Of a DNA stretch of 64,000 bases, positions 24,082 through 32,784 are shown piece after piece. The stretch lies in NCBI RefSeq assembly GCF_031845375.1, contig NZ_JAVREK010000002.1:248001-312000 (forward strand), given 5' to 3'. A program made the position numbers and the translations under genes. The number at the start of each line of letters is the position of its first letter. Within the stretch, counting starts at the first letter, position 1. Below the pieces are notes generated by a model. That model had not been told where the DNA came from. It saw nothing but the letters and a program-made list of their open reading frames with translations, and ran no database searches. The stretch is from Streptomonospora wellingtoniae (GTDB lineage Bacteria; Actinomycetota; Actinomycetes; Streptosporangiales; Streptosporangiaceae).

Positions 24082-25560
24082 ATGTCCGTCCTCGCGCTCG
24101 ATGCCGGTACCACCGGCGTGACCGCACTCGTCGTCGACGAGAACGGCGGTGTTCTCGCCCGCGGCTATCAGGAGTTCGCCCAGCATTACCCCGAGACCGG
24201 CTGGGTCGAGCACGTTCCCGAGGAGATCTGGCAGGCGACCCTGGCCGCGTGCCAGACGGCCCTGGACGCCACCGACAGCGTGCCCACCTGCGTGGGCATC
24301 ACCAACCAGCGTGAGACGGCGGTGCTGTGGAACCGCGAGCGCGGCAACTCGCCCCGCAGAGCCATCGTCTGGCAGGACCGCCGAACGGCGGGCATCTGCG
24401 CCGAGCTGCGCGAGGCAGGGCACGAAGGCCGTGTGACCGACGTCACCGGCCTGCGACTGGACCCCTACTTCACCGGCACCAAGCTCACCTGGATCCGCCG
24501 CAACGACCAGCGGGCCTGGAGCGGCGTGGAGTCCGGAGAGACCGTCGTGGGCACCGTCGACTCCTACGTCATCAGCCGGATGACCGCCGGAGCCCGGCAC
24601 GTCACCGACGCCTCGAACGCCTCCCGCACCCTGCTGTACGACATCCACCGCGGCGAGTGGTCGGCGGAGATGTGCGATCTGCTCGGCGTGCCGATCTCCG
24701 CGCTGCCCGAGGTCGTGCCCTCCTACGGGGTCGTGGGTGAGACCGACCCGCAGGAGTTCCTCGGCTTGCGGATCCCCATCGCGGGGATCGCCGGCGACCA
24801 GCAGGCCGCCATGTTCGGACAGAACTGCTACACCGCGGGCACCTCCAAGTGCACCTACGGCACCGGTTCCTTCGTGCTGGTGAACACCGGCTCGGAGCCG
24901 GTGGCGCCCGACCACGGGCTGCTCAGCACCGTGCTGTGGCAGCACCCCGACGGGCGGCTCGACTACGCGCTGGAAGGCTCGATCTTCGTCACCGGCGCGG
25001 CCGTGCAGTGGCTGCGCGACGGGCTCGGACTCATCGACAGCGCCCCGCAGTCCGAAGGGCTGGCGGCCAGCGTGCCCGACTCCGGGGGCGTGGTGTTCGT
25101 CCCCGCGCTGACGGGCCTGGGCGCTCCGGACTGGGACCCGCACGCCCGCGGCGCCATCTTCGGCATCACCCGCGGCACCCAGCGCGCCCACATCGCCCGC
25201 GCCACCCTGGAGGCGATCGCCTTCGAGGTCCGCGACGTCGCCGAGTCCATGGCGGCCGCCTCCGGCACCCGGCTGCCGGAGCTGCGGGTGGACGGCGGCG
25301 CGTCCACCAACGACCTGCTCTGCCAGATCCAGGCCGACCAGCTCCAGGTAAGCGTGGCCCGGCCCGAGGTGCAGGAGACCACTGCGCTGGGCGCCGCCTT
25401 CCTCGCGGGACTGGCCACAGGCGTGTGGTCCTCCACCGACGAGCTCGCACGCACCTGGAACCTGGACCGCCGCTTCGAGCCCGGCGACCGCGACGAAGCC
25501 GCCCACCGGCGCTGGCGCACGGCCGTCGAGCGCTCGAAGGGCTGGGCCGAGCTGGGCTGA
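24082..25560 (+). CDS. glpK: Glycerol kinase
   Basis: The 492-residue FGGY kinase phosphorylates glycerol to glycerol 3-phosphate. It shows ALDAGTTGVTALVVDE (phosphate 1), GITNQRETAVLW with WQDRRTA (glycerol contacts), AGIAGDQQAAMFGQ, GTSKCTYGTGSFVL and the C-terminal adenosine motif VDGGASTNDLLCQIQADQL. CTGGAGG lies before ATG 24082. No glpF or glpD is adjacent. A DasR-type palindrome overlaps its promoter, linking it to amino-sugar/carbon control. Confidence 0.92.
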   Translation: MSVLALDAGTTGVTALVVDENGGVLARGYQEFAQHYPETGWVEHVPEEIWQATLAACQTALDATDSVPTCVGITNQRETAVLWNRERGNSPRRAIVWQDRRTAGICAELREAGHEGRVTDVTGLRLDPYFTGTKLTWIRRNDQRAWSGVESGETVVGTVDSYVISRMTAGARHVTDASNASRTLLYDIHRGEWSAEMCDLLGVPISALPEVVPSYGVVGETDPQEFLGLRIPIAGIAGDQQAAMFGQNCYTAGTSKCTYGTGSFVLVNTGSEPVAPDHGLLSTVLWQHPDGRLDYALEGSIFVTGAAVQWLRDGLGLIDSAPQSEGLAASVPDSGGVVFVPALTGLGAPDWDPHARGAIFGITRGTQRAHIARATLEAIAFEVRDVAESMAAASGTRLPELRVDGGASTNDLLCQIQADQLQVSVARPEVQETTALGAAFLAGLATGVWSSTDELARTWNLDRRFEPGDRDEAAHRRWRTAVERSKGWAELG

Positions 25561-25591
25561 AGCCCCGCCGGACGGGAAGCCCATGCGGGCA

Positions 25592-25630
25592 CCGCCCTCG
25601 CGGCCGCACTCCGCGCGGCCGCGAGGGCGG
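25592..25630. terminator. Bidirectional hairpin between glpK and macR
   Basis: CCGCCCTCGCGGCCGC (25592-25607) pairs perfectly over 16 bp with GCGGCCGCGAGGGCGG (25615-25630), loop ACTCCGC. It lies between convergent genes. Confidence 0.7.
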
Positions 25631-25662
25631 CTGAGGGCGCCTCCGCCCGTACAGCGCCGGGC

Positions 25663-26355
25663 TCACCCGTCGCCGTCGAGTCCCCGGTCGATTGCGTAGC
25701 GCGCCAGTTCGACGCGGTTGTGCAGGTGGAGCTTGTTCAGCGTGTTCTGCACGTGGTTCTGCACGGTGCGGTGGGACAGCGTCAGGCGCTCGGCGATCTG
25801 CTTGTAACCCAGCCCTTTGGCCACCAGCCGCAGCACCTCGGTCTCACGCGGGGTCAGCGAGGGCGCCGCGGGCTCGCCGGCCGGCTCGGGCTCGGCGGCC
25901 ATCCGCCGGTACTCGCCCAGCACCAGCCCGGCGAGGCCGGGGGTGTAGACCGCCTCGCCGGCGTGCACGCGGCGCACCGCCTCCAGCAGCTCCTCGCGCT
26001 GGGCCGACTTCACCAGGTATCCGGTGGCGCCGGCCTTGACCGCCTCCAGGACGTCGGCCTGCTCGCCGCTGGCCGAGAGCACCAGCACGCGCGGCGGCTC
26101 GCCGCACGCCAGCAGGCGGCGGGTGACCTCCACGCCTCCGATGTCGGGCAGCTGCAGGTCGACGACCGCGACCGTAGGCCGAGCCGCCGGGGCCACGCGT
26201 AGGGCCTTGGCCCCGTCGCCCGCGGTGGCCACCACCTCCAGGCCGGCCTCGGCCAGGTCGCGCGCAACCGCATCGCGCCACATCGGGTGGTCGTCGACGA
26301 CCATGATGCGGATCGGTCGCCGCTCCGGCGATCCGGCCTCTGCCCGCTCGATCAT
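25663..26355 (-). CDS. macR: MacR-type LuxR/NarL response regulator
   Basis: The 230-residue protein has a receiver domain with DDHPMW, the phosphoacceptor Asp in VAVVDLQLPDIGG and the Lys in GYLVKSAQ. The C-terminal LuxR-type HTH reads LTPRETEVLRLVAKGLGYKQ and TLSHRTVQNHVQNTL. It is the likely partner of the MacS-type kinase at 17713. The ATG is leaderless: the coding strand has TAGAGT six bases upstream (plus-strand 26362-26367). It converges with glpK and is followed upstream by the PASTA kinase. Confidence 0.85.
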   Translation of the reverse strand: MIERAEAGSPERRPIRIMVVDDHPMWRDAVARDLAEAGLEVVATAGDGAKALRVAPAARPTVAVVDLQLPDIGGVEVTRRLLACGEPPRVLVLSASGEQADVLEAVKAGATGYLVKSAQREELLEAVRRVHAGEAVYTPGLAGLVLGEYRRMAAEPEPAGEPAAPSLTPRETEVLRLVAKGLGYKQIAERLTLSHRTVQNHVQNTLNKLHLHNRVELARYAIDRGLDGDG

Positions 26356-26415
26356 GGGGTGACTCTAGCGAACACGCCGCGGAGGGCGCGGCCGCCGCGG
26401 ATGCTCCTGCTGACG

Positions 26416-28362
26416 TCAGTCGTCGCCGCGGCCGCCGCCTTGGCCGTTCCCTCCGCCCGGGGGTCCGCCGCCGCCGCCGGCGCCGAACGGACTGGCGATC
26501 AGCTCGATCTCGGTGTCCTTCTTCGCCGTGCCCTGCGGGGTGTAGCTGGAGACCGTGTCGCCGCCGAAGATCCTGGTGACCTTCACCTTGAAGCCCAGCT
26601 CCTCCAGCTTCTTCTTCGCGTCGACGACGTTCCACCCGGTCACGTCGGGGATCTCGATGTCATCGGGCCCCGAGGAGACCGTGATCTCGACCGTGTCGCC
26701 GGAGCTCACGGTCTCGCCGCCGGGCGGGTCCTGCGAGACGACCTCGCCCTCGGGCACGTCCTCGCTGGGTTCCTCGGTCACCGAGACCTGCAGCCCTGCG
26801 TCCTGCAGCGCCGTCTCCGCCTGGTCCTGCTGCATCCCCTCGACCTGGGGGACCTCGAACCCCGCGCTGACGGACAGGGTCACCGGCTGCTCGCGGTCGG
26901 CGTCGGCGCCCGCCTCGGGGTCGGTACTGATGACCGTTCCCGCGGGTTGGTCCTGGGACTCGGTCTCCTGCTCGACGACCTCGGCGAAGCCCTGGTCCTC
27001 CAGCGCCTCCCGCGCGTCGCCGGCGCTCTGGCCCACCAGGTCGGGCATCTCGACGCTCTGCGGCCCCTTCGACAGGAAGAGGGTGACCGTGTCGCCGGGC
27101 AGGATGCGCTCGTCGACAGCGGGCTCCAGTTCGGCGACAGAGCCGGCCGACTCCTCGGAGTAGACGCGCTTGTCGGAGGTCTCGATCTGCACCGGGATGT
27201 CGCCCAGCACCGCGCGGGCGCCGGACTCCTGCATGCCGACGACGTCGGGCACCGGCTCGTACCTGCCGACCAGGAACCACCAGCCGAACACCAGGAGCAC
27301 CACCGCGAGTACGCCCGCGACGATCATCATCGGGTAGCTGCGGTAGTCCAGCCGCGAGCGGGCGCGGCGCCCCCTGCCGCCGCGGTACGCCGGCGCGGCC
27401 TCCTCCCGGGCCGCCCCTCCCGTCTCGACGACGAGGGTGTCGTTGGATACATCCGAAGCCGTGGCCGGGGCGGCCGCACCGCCGTGGGCCGGATCGGCCG
27501 CATCGGCCGCCGGCAGCGCCGACTTGAGGTTCAGCACCAGGGCCAGGTACTGGCCGGCGTCGCCGGGGCGGTAGCTCGGGTCGCGCTCGGTGGCGCGCGT
27601 GACCAGGGTGTCGACCTGGGGCGGAAGCCCGGAGACGGCGCGCGAGGGCCGCGGCACGTCCTCGTTGACGTGCTGGTAGGCGATCGAGATGGGGGTGTCG
27701 CCGGTATGCGGCTGCGACCCGGTCAGCAGCTCGTAGAGCATGATGCCGGCCGCGTAGACGTCGGTGCGCGCGTCGGCGGCACCGCGCTGGATCTGCTCGG
27801 GCGCCAGGTAGGCGGCGGTCCCCATGACGGTGCCGGTCTTGGTGGTGTTCTGCTGTGACGACTCCACCGCCCGCGCCAGGCCGAAGTCGGCGACCTTGAC
27901 GCGGCCGTCCTCGGTGAGCAGCACGTTCTCGGGCTTGACGTCGCGGTGGACCAGCCCGGCCTGGTGCGCGGCGCCCAGCGCCGCCAGCACCGGCGAGATG
28001 ACCTCGACCGCGTCCGCGGGCGAGAGGCGCCCGCGCGCGTTGAGCATGTCGCGCAGGGTCCGCCCCGGCACGTACTCCATGGCCAGGTAGACGTGGCCCC
28101 GGTCGGTGCCCTGGTCGTAGACCTGCACGACGTTGGGGTGGGAGAGCTTGGCCACCGAGTGCGCCTCGTTGATGAAGCGGCGCACGAAGGAGGGGTCCTG
28201 GGCCAGGGAGGGGTGCATGACCTTGCAGGCCAGCCGGCGGTCCAGGCGCGTGTCGTGCGCGACGTAGACCGTGGCCATGCCTCCGCTGGCCACCCGTGCC
28301 TCGACGTGGTAGCGCTGATCGAGTGTCGTGCCCACCAGAGGGTCGGCAGTCGTCATGTCCAC
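26416..28362 (-). CDS. PASTA-domain Ser/Thr protein kinase (PknB type)
   Basis: The 648-residue membrane kinase has a Hanks-type catalytic domain (residues 15-280: GGMATVYVA, catalytic VHRDVKPENVLL, VADFGLA, GTAAYLAPEQ), a juxtamembrane linker, one membrane helix (MMIVAGVLAVVLLVFGWWFLV, about 345-365; 20 or so residues) and four extracellular PASTA domains. These sense muropeptides or lipid II and couple cell-wall state to phosphorylation. The tail is Gly/Pro-rich and low in complexity. The start GTG 28362 appears leaderless, with TACACT on the coding strand seven bases before it (plus-strand 28370-28375). Confidence 0.92.
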   Translation of the reverse strand: MDMTTADPLVGTTLDQRYHVEARVASGGMATVYVAHDTRLDRRLACKVMHPSLAQDPSFVRRFINEAHSVAKLSHPNVVQVYDQGTDRGHVYLAMEYVPGRTLRDMLNARGRLSPADAVEVISPVLAALGAAHQAGLVHRDVKPENVLLTEDGRVKVADFGLARAVESSQQNTTKTGTVMGTAAYLAPEQIQRGAADARTDVYAAGIMLYELLTGSQPHTGDTPISIAYQHVNEDVPRPSRAVSGLPPQVDTLVTRATERDPSYRPGDAGQYLALVLNLKSALPAADAADPAHGGAAAPATASDVSNDTLVVETGGAAREEAAPAYRGGRGRRARSRLDYRSYPMMIVAGVLAVVLLVFGWWFLVGRYEPVPDVVGMQESGARAVLGDIPVQIETSDKRVYSEESAGSVAELEPAVDERILPGDTVTLFLSKGPQSVEMPDLVGQSAGDAREALEDQGFAEVVEQETESQDQPAGTVISTDPEAGADADREQPVTLSVSAGFEVPQVEGMQQDQAETALQDAGLQVSVTEEPSEDVPEGEVVSQDPPGGETVSSGDTVEITVSSGPDDIEIPDVTGWNVVDAKKKLEELGFKVKVTRIFGGDTVSSYTPQGTAKKDTEIELIASPFGAGGGGGPPGGGNGQGGGRGDD

Positions 28363-28536
28363 ACTCGGGAGTGTAAGGCGTCGTGTGTGCGGGGGTGGCG
28401 CCTGAGGTCGTCCGCGGCCGGACCGCGATCGGGTAAAGGCGCCTGAACTGCGAGAATGTCGCGGCCGCGAGTGAGACCGGACACGCCGCCCGCCCGCCGC
28501 CCGCCCGGCGGCGGCCGGACGGGCCGCGTGCGGATC

Positions 28537-29385
28537 CTAGTCCACGGCCGGGGAGGACGCCTGCGCGTAGCGCCGTACGGGGATGCGCCCGGCGCGGCGG
28601 GCGGCGCGGCCGGCGTTCACGGCGTCGCGCATGGCGGCGGCCATCAGCACCGGGTCTTGGGCGCGGGTGACCGCGGTGGCCAGCATCACCGCATCGCATC
28701 CCAGCTCCATGGCCAGGGCGGCCTCGCTGGCGGTGCCGATGCCGGCGTCGATCACCACCGGGACGTGCGCCTGCTCCACGATCAGCTCGATGTTGTGCGG
28801 GTTGCGGATGCCCAGACCCGAGCCGATGGGGGCGCCCAGCGGCATGACCGCGGCGCAGCCGACCTGCTCCAGCCGGCGCGCGAGGACCGGGTCGTCGTTG
28901 GTGTAGGGCAGGACCGTGAAGCCCTCGTCGACCAGGCGCTCGGCCGCGTCGAGCAGCTCGACCGGGTCAGGCAGCAGGGTGCGGTCGTCGGCGACGACCT
29001 CCAGCTTGACCCAGTCGGTCTCCAGCGCCTCGCGCGCCAGGCGGGCGGTGCGCAGCGCGTCGCCCGCGGTGAAGCAGCCCGCCGTGTTGGGCAGCGCCCG
29101 GATGCCGTTGCGGCGGAGGACGTCCCACACCGTGCCTTCGGCGCCGGGGGAGACCCGGCGCAGCGCGACGGTGGTCAGCTCGGTGCCCGAGGCGGCCAGG
29201 GCGTCCTCCAGGATGCGCAGCGACGGGGCGCCGCCGGTCCCGGTGATGAGCCGGGAGGTGAACGAGCGCCCGGCGATGACCAGCGGGTCCCCGCCGGCCT
29301 CCGCGCCGTGGTCCGGCCGCTCCTCGCGGCCGGTGCCGGAAGCTCCGGCGGCCCCGGGGCTCGCCGGGGTGTGCGTGTGGGCCAC
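28537..29385 (-). CDS. thiG: Thiazole synthase ThiG
   Basis: The 282-residue enzyme builds the thiazole phosphate of thiamine from deoxyxylulose phosphate, ThiS-thiocarboxylate and dehydroglycine. Motifs include FTSRLITGTGG, LPNTAGCFTAGDAL, the Schiff-base Lys in DWVKLEVVAD, VLPYTNDDPVLARRL and VVIDAGIGTASEAALAMELG. GTG 29385 follows GGAGG and gives a non-conserved Pro/Gly-rich 35-residue head before the core. It begins one base after thiS and is the last gene of the riboswitch-controlled unit. Confidence 0.92.
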   Translation of the reverse strand: MAHTHTPASPGAAGASGTGREERPDHGAEAGGDPLVIAGRSFTSRLITGTGGAPSLRILEDALAASGTELTTVALRRVSPGAEGTVWDVLRRNGIRALPNTAGCFTAGDALRTARLAREALETDWVKLEVVADDRTLLPDPVELLDAAERLVDEGFTVLPYTNDDPVLARRLEQVGCAAVMPLGAPIGSGLGIRNPHNIELIVEQAHVPVVIDAGIGTASEAALAMELGCDAVMLATAVTRAQDPVLMAAAMRDAVNAGRAARRAGRIPVRRYAQASSPAVD

Positions 29386-29386
29386 G

Positions 29387-29581
29387 TCAGCCTCCTTGGA
29401 CAGCTGTGAGTACGTCGACGCGGTCGTCCTCGCCGACCTCGGTGGTGGTCCAGCCCGCTTTGGGAACGACCTCGTCGTTGAGCGCGACGGCGACACCGGC
29501 GGGTTGGCGCGTCAGCGAGCGCACGACCTCGGCCACGGTGGTCCGGGGTGGGACCGCGCGGCGCTCGCCGTTGATGATCAC
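29387..29581 (-). CDS. thiS: Sulfur carrier protein ThiS
   Basis: The 64-residue ubiquitin-like protein reads IINGERRAVPPRTTVAEVV, then VALNDEVVPKAGW, and ends in the essential GlyGly (TAVQGG) that is converted to a thiocarboxylate for ThiG. The GTG start overlaps the thiO stop (GTGA). A second GTG two codons earlier (29587) is possible but sits too near AGGA. Confidence 0.9.
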   Translation of the reverse strand: MIINGERRAVPPRTTVAEVVRSLTRQPAGVAVALNDEVVPKAGWTTTEVGEDDRVDVLTAVQGG

Positions 29582-30804
29582 ATCCACTGGTCCTGCTCGC
29601 CTCCCTCTGTGCGGCCGCCGTCCGCGGTGGCGGGGGGACCGCCGGCGGCGCGGACAGCGGCGAACCGGCGCGCGTAGTCGGGGAGCGCGCCGGTGGTCAG
29701 TGCCTCGGCCATGGCGTCGCCGGTGGCCGGGGCGAGCAGCACACCGTGCCGGAAGTGGCCGGCGGCCAGGTGCAGGCCGGGGACCGCGGTGGGGCCCAGC
29801 AGCGGTTCGTTGTCGGGCGAGCCCGGGCGCAGGCCCACACAGGTCTCGGCGACCTCCAGCTCGCTGACGCCGGGCACCAGCTCGTGGGCGTCGCGCAGCA
29901 CCTGCCACAGGCCGCCGGCGGTCAGACGGGTGTCGAAGCCCTGCTCCTCCTGGGTGGCGCCGAGCACGACCTCGCCGGAGCCGCGCGGCACCAGGTATAC
30001 GGGTGAGCCCTTGACCAGACCGCGCACGGTGCGGGCGACGATCGGGTCCTCGCCCCCGGGTGTGCGCAGGCGCAGCAGCTGGCCCTTCACCGGGCGCAGC
30101 GGCGGCACCACGCCCTCGGGGATTCCCGCGATCGCCGGGGTGGCCACCCCGGCGGCCAGCACCACCTGCCCGGCCGAGACCTCGTTGCCGGAGTCGAGCA
30201 CGACGCCGCGGGCGCGGCCGCCGCCGTCGAGGACCAGTCGGCGCACGCGGTCGCGAACGCCCACGGCGCCCCGCCGCTCGGCGGCCGCCCGCATCGCCTC
30301 CAGCAGCGCGCGCGGGTCGACGGAGTGGTCGTCGGAGGCCAGGTAGCCGCCGCGCACCGACGGCGCCAGCATCGGTTCCAGCCTGCGGCATTCGCGCCCG
30401 GTGAGCCGCTCGGTGGACAGGCCCAGCCGCTCCCGCAGCTCGCCGAGGTGGCCGAGCCGGGCCATGTCGTCGGAGTCGAAGGCGACCTGCAGGGTGCCCT
30501 CGGCGCGGTAGCCGGCCGCCAGTCCGCTGTCCTCCTCCAGTTCGGCGACGAAGGAGGGGTAGCGGTCGCGGGAGAGGACGGCGAAGCGCATCAGCGCCTC
30601 CTCGCCGAAGGAGGCCTCGGTGGCAGGGGTGAGCATGCCGGCGGCCACGGTCGAAGCGGAGCCTTCGACCGGCTCGGCCACCACGGTCACGCTCAGCCCG
30701 GCGCGGGCGGCCCGCCAGGCGGTGGCCAGCCCGATGAGCCCGCCGCCGACGACGACCACGTCGGCGGTGCGCTGCGAGGAGGAGAGGTCGGTTGCTGCAC
30801 ACAC
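29578..30804 (-). CDS. thiO: Glycine oxidase ThiO
   Basis: The 408-residue FAD enzyme oxidises glycine to the dehydroglycine used by ThiG. The N-terminal dinucleotide fold is VVVVGGGLIGLATAWRAARA; further motifs are AAGMLTPATEASFG, VKGQLLRLR and the C-terminal FAD contact HFRHGVLLAPATG. The GTG start lies directly downstream of the TPP riboswitch with AGGA three bases away, so the riboswitch likely hides the ribosome binding site. The stop overlaps thiS. Confidence 0.88.
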   Translation of the reverse strand: MCAATDLSSSQRTADVVVVGGGLIGLATAWRAARAGLSVTVVAEPVEGSASTVAAGMLTPATEASFGEEALMRFAVLSRDRYPSFVAELEEDSGLAAGYRAEGTLQVAFDSDDMARLGHLGELRERLGLSTERLTGRECRRLEPMLAPSVRGGYLASDDHSVDPRALLEAMRAAAERRGAVGVRDRVRRLVLDGGGRARGVVLDSGNEVSAGQVVLAAGVATPAIAGIPEGVVPPLRPVKGQLLRLRTPGGEDPIVARTVRGLVKGSPVYLVPRGSGEVVLGATQEEQGFDTRLTAGGLWQVLRDAHELVPGVSELEVAETCVGLRPGSPDNEPLLGPTAVPGLHLAAGHFRHGVLLAPATGDAMAEALTTGALPDYARRFAAVRAAGGPPATADGGRTEGGEQDQWM

Positions 30805-30814
30805 GGTCCTGCTG

Positions 30815-30915
30815 CCACTTCCTTCGCCGGAATGACCCGGATCAGGTTCATGCGGTCGGAGGCCGCCAGCCTCCCTCTCAGCCGGGTCCCGCCCCGGCTC
30901 CCGCGGGTGTTCTCG
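30815..30915 (-). promoter_or_regulatory. TPP (THI-box) riboswitch controlling thiO-thiS-thiG
   Basis: Read on the minus strand, the region has the conserved CTGAGAGGGAGG, then GCATGAACCTGATCCGGGTC and ATTCCGGCGAAGGAAG, the pyrimidine and pyrophosphate sensor elements of the THI box. Only about 12 bases separate it from the thiO start and no terminator fits between, so control is predicted to be translational. Confidence 0.93.
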
Positions 30916-30924
30916 TCCGTACCC

Positions 30925-30930
30925 ATTCTA
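30925..30930 (-). promoter_or_regulatory. -10 element of the thi riboswitch promoter
   Basis: TAGAAT on the minus strand would start RNA just before the riboswitch. The -35 region (around 30948-30953) lies next to IS remnant sequence and matches poorly. Confidence 0.45.
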
Positions 30931-30992
30931 GATCGTCGATGGGAAATCGGTGACCGTAGCGAGGACATGACGAAGGGCGCCAAGATCAGTGT

Positions 30993-31369
30993 GTGAAGAC
31001 AAACCTAGACGCCCTTCTCACTGCACTCTACGTCCATCTCGACGACTGCGTCATACCCCGGCCCCAGCGTGCCCGCGGCGGGCGGCCACCGGCCCCACCG
31101 ACGCCGAACTCGTCTGCGTCGCGGTGGCCCAGGCACTGCTGCGCTACAACGACGAACGCAGGTGGCTGCGCCGCGCCCCCGAGCGCATCGGACACCTGTT
31201 CCCGCGCCTGATCGACCAGGCCGAGTACCACCGGCGCCTGCGCACCCTGGCCCCGCAGATGTTCGCGGCCGCCATGTGGCTGGCCCGGGCCATACCGACC
31301 CGGCACGAACAACTGCGGTTGGTGGACGGCACTCCCGTGCCCTGCGGCGCCTCGCGAACCCAGATGTGA
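30993..31369 (+). pseudogene. IS982-like transposase remnant, frameshifted and truncated
   Basis: The frame from ATG 30993 begins MKTNLDALLTALYVHLDDCV and reaches RGGRPP; the homology then continues in another frame as TDAELVCVAVAQALLRYNDE, RRWLRRAPERIGHLFPRL and LVDGTPVPCGASR. This order is typical of the N-terminal half of IS982-family transposases in actinobacteria. It stops before most of the catalytic domain, so the element is dead. A frameshift near 31085 and loss of the 3' half are visible. Terminal repeats were not identified. Confidence 0.75.
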
Positions 31370-31473
31370 TGTCCCGGCACTGCGGGGCGTCCCGGCGGAG
31401 GCCGGGCTAAGCCCAGAGCGATACACCGCCGCAGCGGCGTTTGACACGGCAGCGGGTGTGGCACATTGGCAGC

Positions 31474-31833
31474 GTGAACGAGAACGACAGCGACATCGAC
31501 GCCCTCGTCGGTGAATGGATGACACTGAAGGACGCGGCGAAGGAGCTGAACGTCAGCCCGAACCGGGTCAAGCAGTTCATCGCCGACCACAAGCTGCTGG
31601 GCGTGCGGCGCGGCGGCGAGCTCTGCGTCCCGGCCGCGTTCATCTCCCGCGGCGACGTCGTCAAGGGGTTGCCCGGCACCCTCACCGTCCTGGCCGACTC
31701 CGGATTCAGCACCGAAGAGGCGCTGCAGTGGATGTTCACCCCTGACGACACGCTGCCGGGAGCGCCGATCGAGGCGCTGAGCGAGAACCGCGGCACCGAG
31801 GTCCGCCGCCGCGCGCAGGCCATGGCCTTCTGA
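31474..31833 (+). CDS. Rv2175c-type winged-helix DNA-binding protein
   Basis: The 119-residue protein has an N-terminal HTH (WMTLKDAAKELNVSPNRVKQ, FIADHKLLGVRRGGELCVP) and a C-terminal helical domain (LTVLADSGFSTEEALQWMF). It resembles Rv2175c, a DNA-binding protein phosphorylated by Ser/Thr kinase PknL in mycobacteria; a PASTA kinase gene lies 3 kb away here. GTG 31474 has no ribosome binding site. TTGACA at 31441-31446 is a good -35 but the -10 is weak, so the message may be leaderless. Confidence 0.82.
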   Translation: MNENDSDIDALVGEWMTLKDAAKELNVSPNRVKQFIADHKLLGVRRGGELCVPAAFISRGDVVKGLPGTLTVLADSGFSTEEALQWMFTPDDTLPGAPIEALSENRGTEVRRRAQAMAF

Positions 31834-31934
31834 CGGCCGCAGGAGCATCCGCGCACGCCCGGGGCGTTGGCACCCGCGGGGGCGGCCGGTCCCCGGCGGG
31901 CGAGGGCGCGCGAGGGCGCCCGGCTTTCGGCGGC

Positions 31935-31940
31935 TACCCT
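31935..31940 (+). promoter_or_regulatory. -10 element for leaderless thiE
   Basis: TACCCT lies six bases before the GTG start codon. Confidence 0.45.
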
Positions 31941-31946
31941 GGCCCG

Positions 31947-32597
31947 GTGAACGCGAGCCTGCGAGAGCGCCTGGACCGGGCGCGCCTCTACCTCTGCACC
32001 GACGCCCGCGCCGACCGGGGCGACCTCGCCGAGTTCCTCGACGCCGCGCTGGCCGGCGGCGTCGACATCGTCCAGCTGCGCGACAAGTCCCTGGAGGCCC
32101 GCGGCGAGCTCGCCGCGCTGGAGACCGTGCGGGCCGCCTGCGAGCGCCACGCCGCCCTGATGTCGGTCAACGACCGCGCCGACATCGCCCTGGCCGCGGG
32201 CTCCGACATTCTGCACCTGGGCCAGGAGGACCTGCCGGTGCCGCACGCGCGTGCCGTCGTCGGCGCCGGGCCGCTGATCGGCCGCTCCAACAGCGACGCG
32301 GCGATGGCGGCCGCCTCCGACCGGGAAGAGGGCGTCGACTACTTCTGCGTGGGTCCGACCTGGACCACGCCCACCAAGCCGGGGCGGCCCGCTGCCGGGC
32401 TGGAGCTGGTGGAGCGCACCGCCGCGGCTGCGCCGCAGCGCCCCTGGTTCGCCATCGGCGGCATCGACCTGGCCAACCTCGACCGGGTGCTCGCGGCCGG
32501 CGCCCGGCGCGTGGTCGTCGTGCGCGCCGTCACCGAGGCCGACGACCCGCGCGCCGCGGCGGCGGAGTTCGCGCGCAGGCTCGCCGCCGCGGGCTGA
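31947..32597 (+). CDS. thiE: Thiamine phosphate synthase ThiE
   Basis: The 216-residue TIM-barrel enzyme joins thiazole phosphate and HMP pyrophosphate. Motifs are LYLCTDARADRGD, IVQLRDKSLEARGEL, VNDRADIAL, LHLGQEDLPV, GRSNSDAA, the phosphate loop CVGPTWTTPTKPGR and FAIGGIDLANL. TACCCT (31935-31940) ends six bases before GTG 31947, so the transcript is probably leaderless and outside the riboswitch's control. It faces away from thiO. Confidence 0.92.
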   Translation: MNASLRERLDRARLYLCTDARADRGDLAEFLDAALAGGVDIVQLRDKSLEARGELAALETVRAACERHAALMSVNDRADIALAAGSDILHLGQEDLPVPHARAVVGAGPLIGRSNSDAAMAAASDREEGVDYFCVGPTWTTPTKPGRPAAGLELVERTAAAAPQRPWFAIGGIDLANLDRVLAAGARRVVVVRAVTEADDPRAAAAEFARRLAAAG

Positions 32598-32741
32598 GCA
32601 CTCCCGCGCCTACCGGCGGTTGCGCCCGAGGGGCCCTGCCTCAGGGCTCTGCATCGCCGCGCACGGGTCGAACCCTCCTAACACCGTCAGGTAACGATGT
32701 GTCCGGCATGCTTTCCCGCGTGCTCCGCCCCTTCTAGCGTC

Positions 32742-32757
32742 GGTGACACGAGTCACG
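32742..32757. promoter_or_regulatory. Crp-type palindrome before the acyl-CoA ligase
   Basis: GGTGA-N6-TCACG is a CRP-type inverted repeat (inner GTGA/TCAC perfect). It directly follows a TAGCGT -10 (32735-32740), so its centre would be at about +2, a repressing position. The same spacing is seen in the pyr site at 41111. Confidence 0.4.
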
Positions 32758-32784
32758 TCCGTACTGCGTGAAGGGTGAGGGCGA

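Noticed and set aside
19543..25584. Very long antisense open frame (about 2000 codons) across aroG-thiI-pfkA-glpK
   Set aside because: High GC content suppresses stop codons in antisense frames; the real genes on the other frames have full motif sets and ribosome binding sites, and the antisense product is compositionally biased (Arg/Gly/Ala-rich).
29400..29415. MacR-box half-site TGAGTAC
   Set aside because: Only one half of the TGAGTAC-NN-GTACTCA palindrome is present and it lies inside thiS.
30993..31369. Functional insertion sequence
   Set aside because: The transposase is frameshifted and lacks its C-terminal half; no terminal inverted repeats or target duplication were identified.
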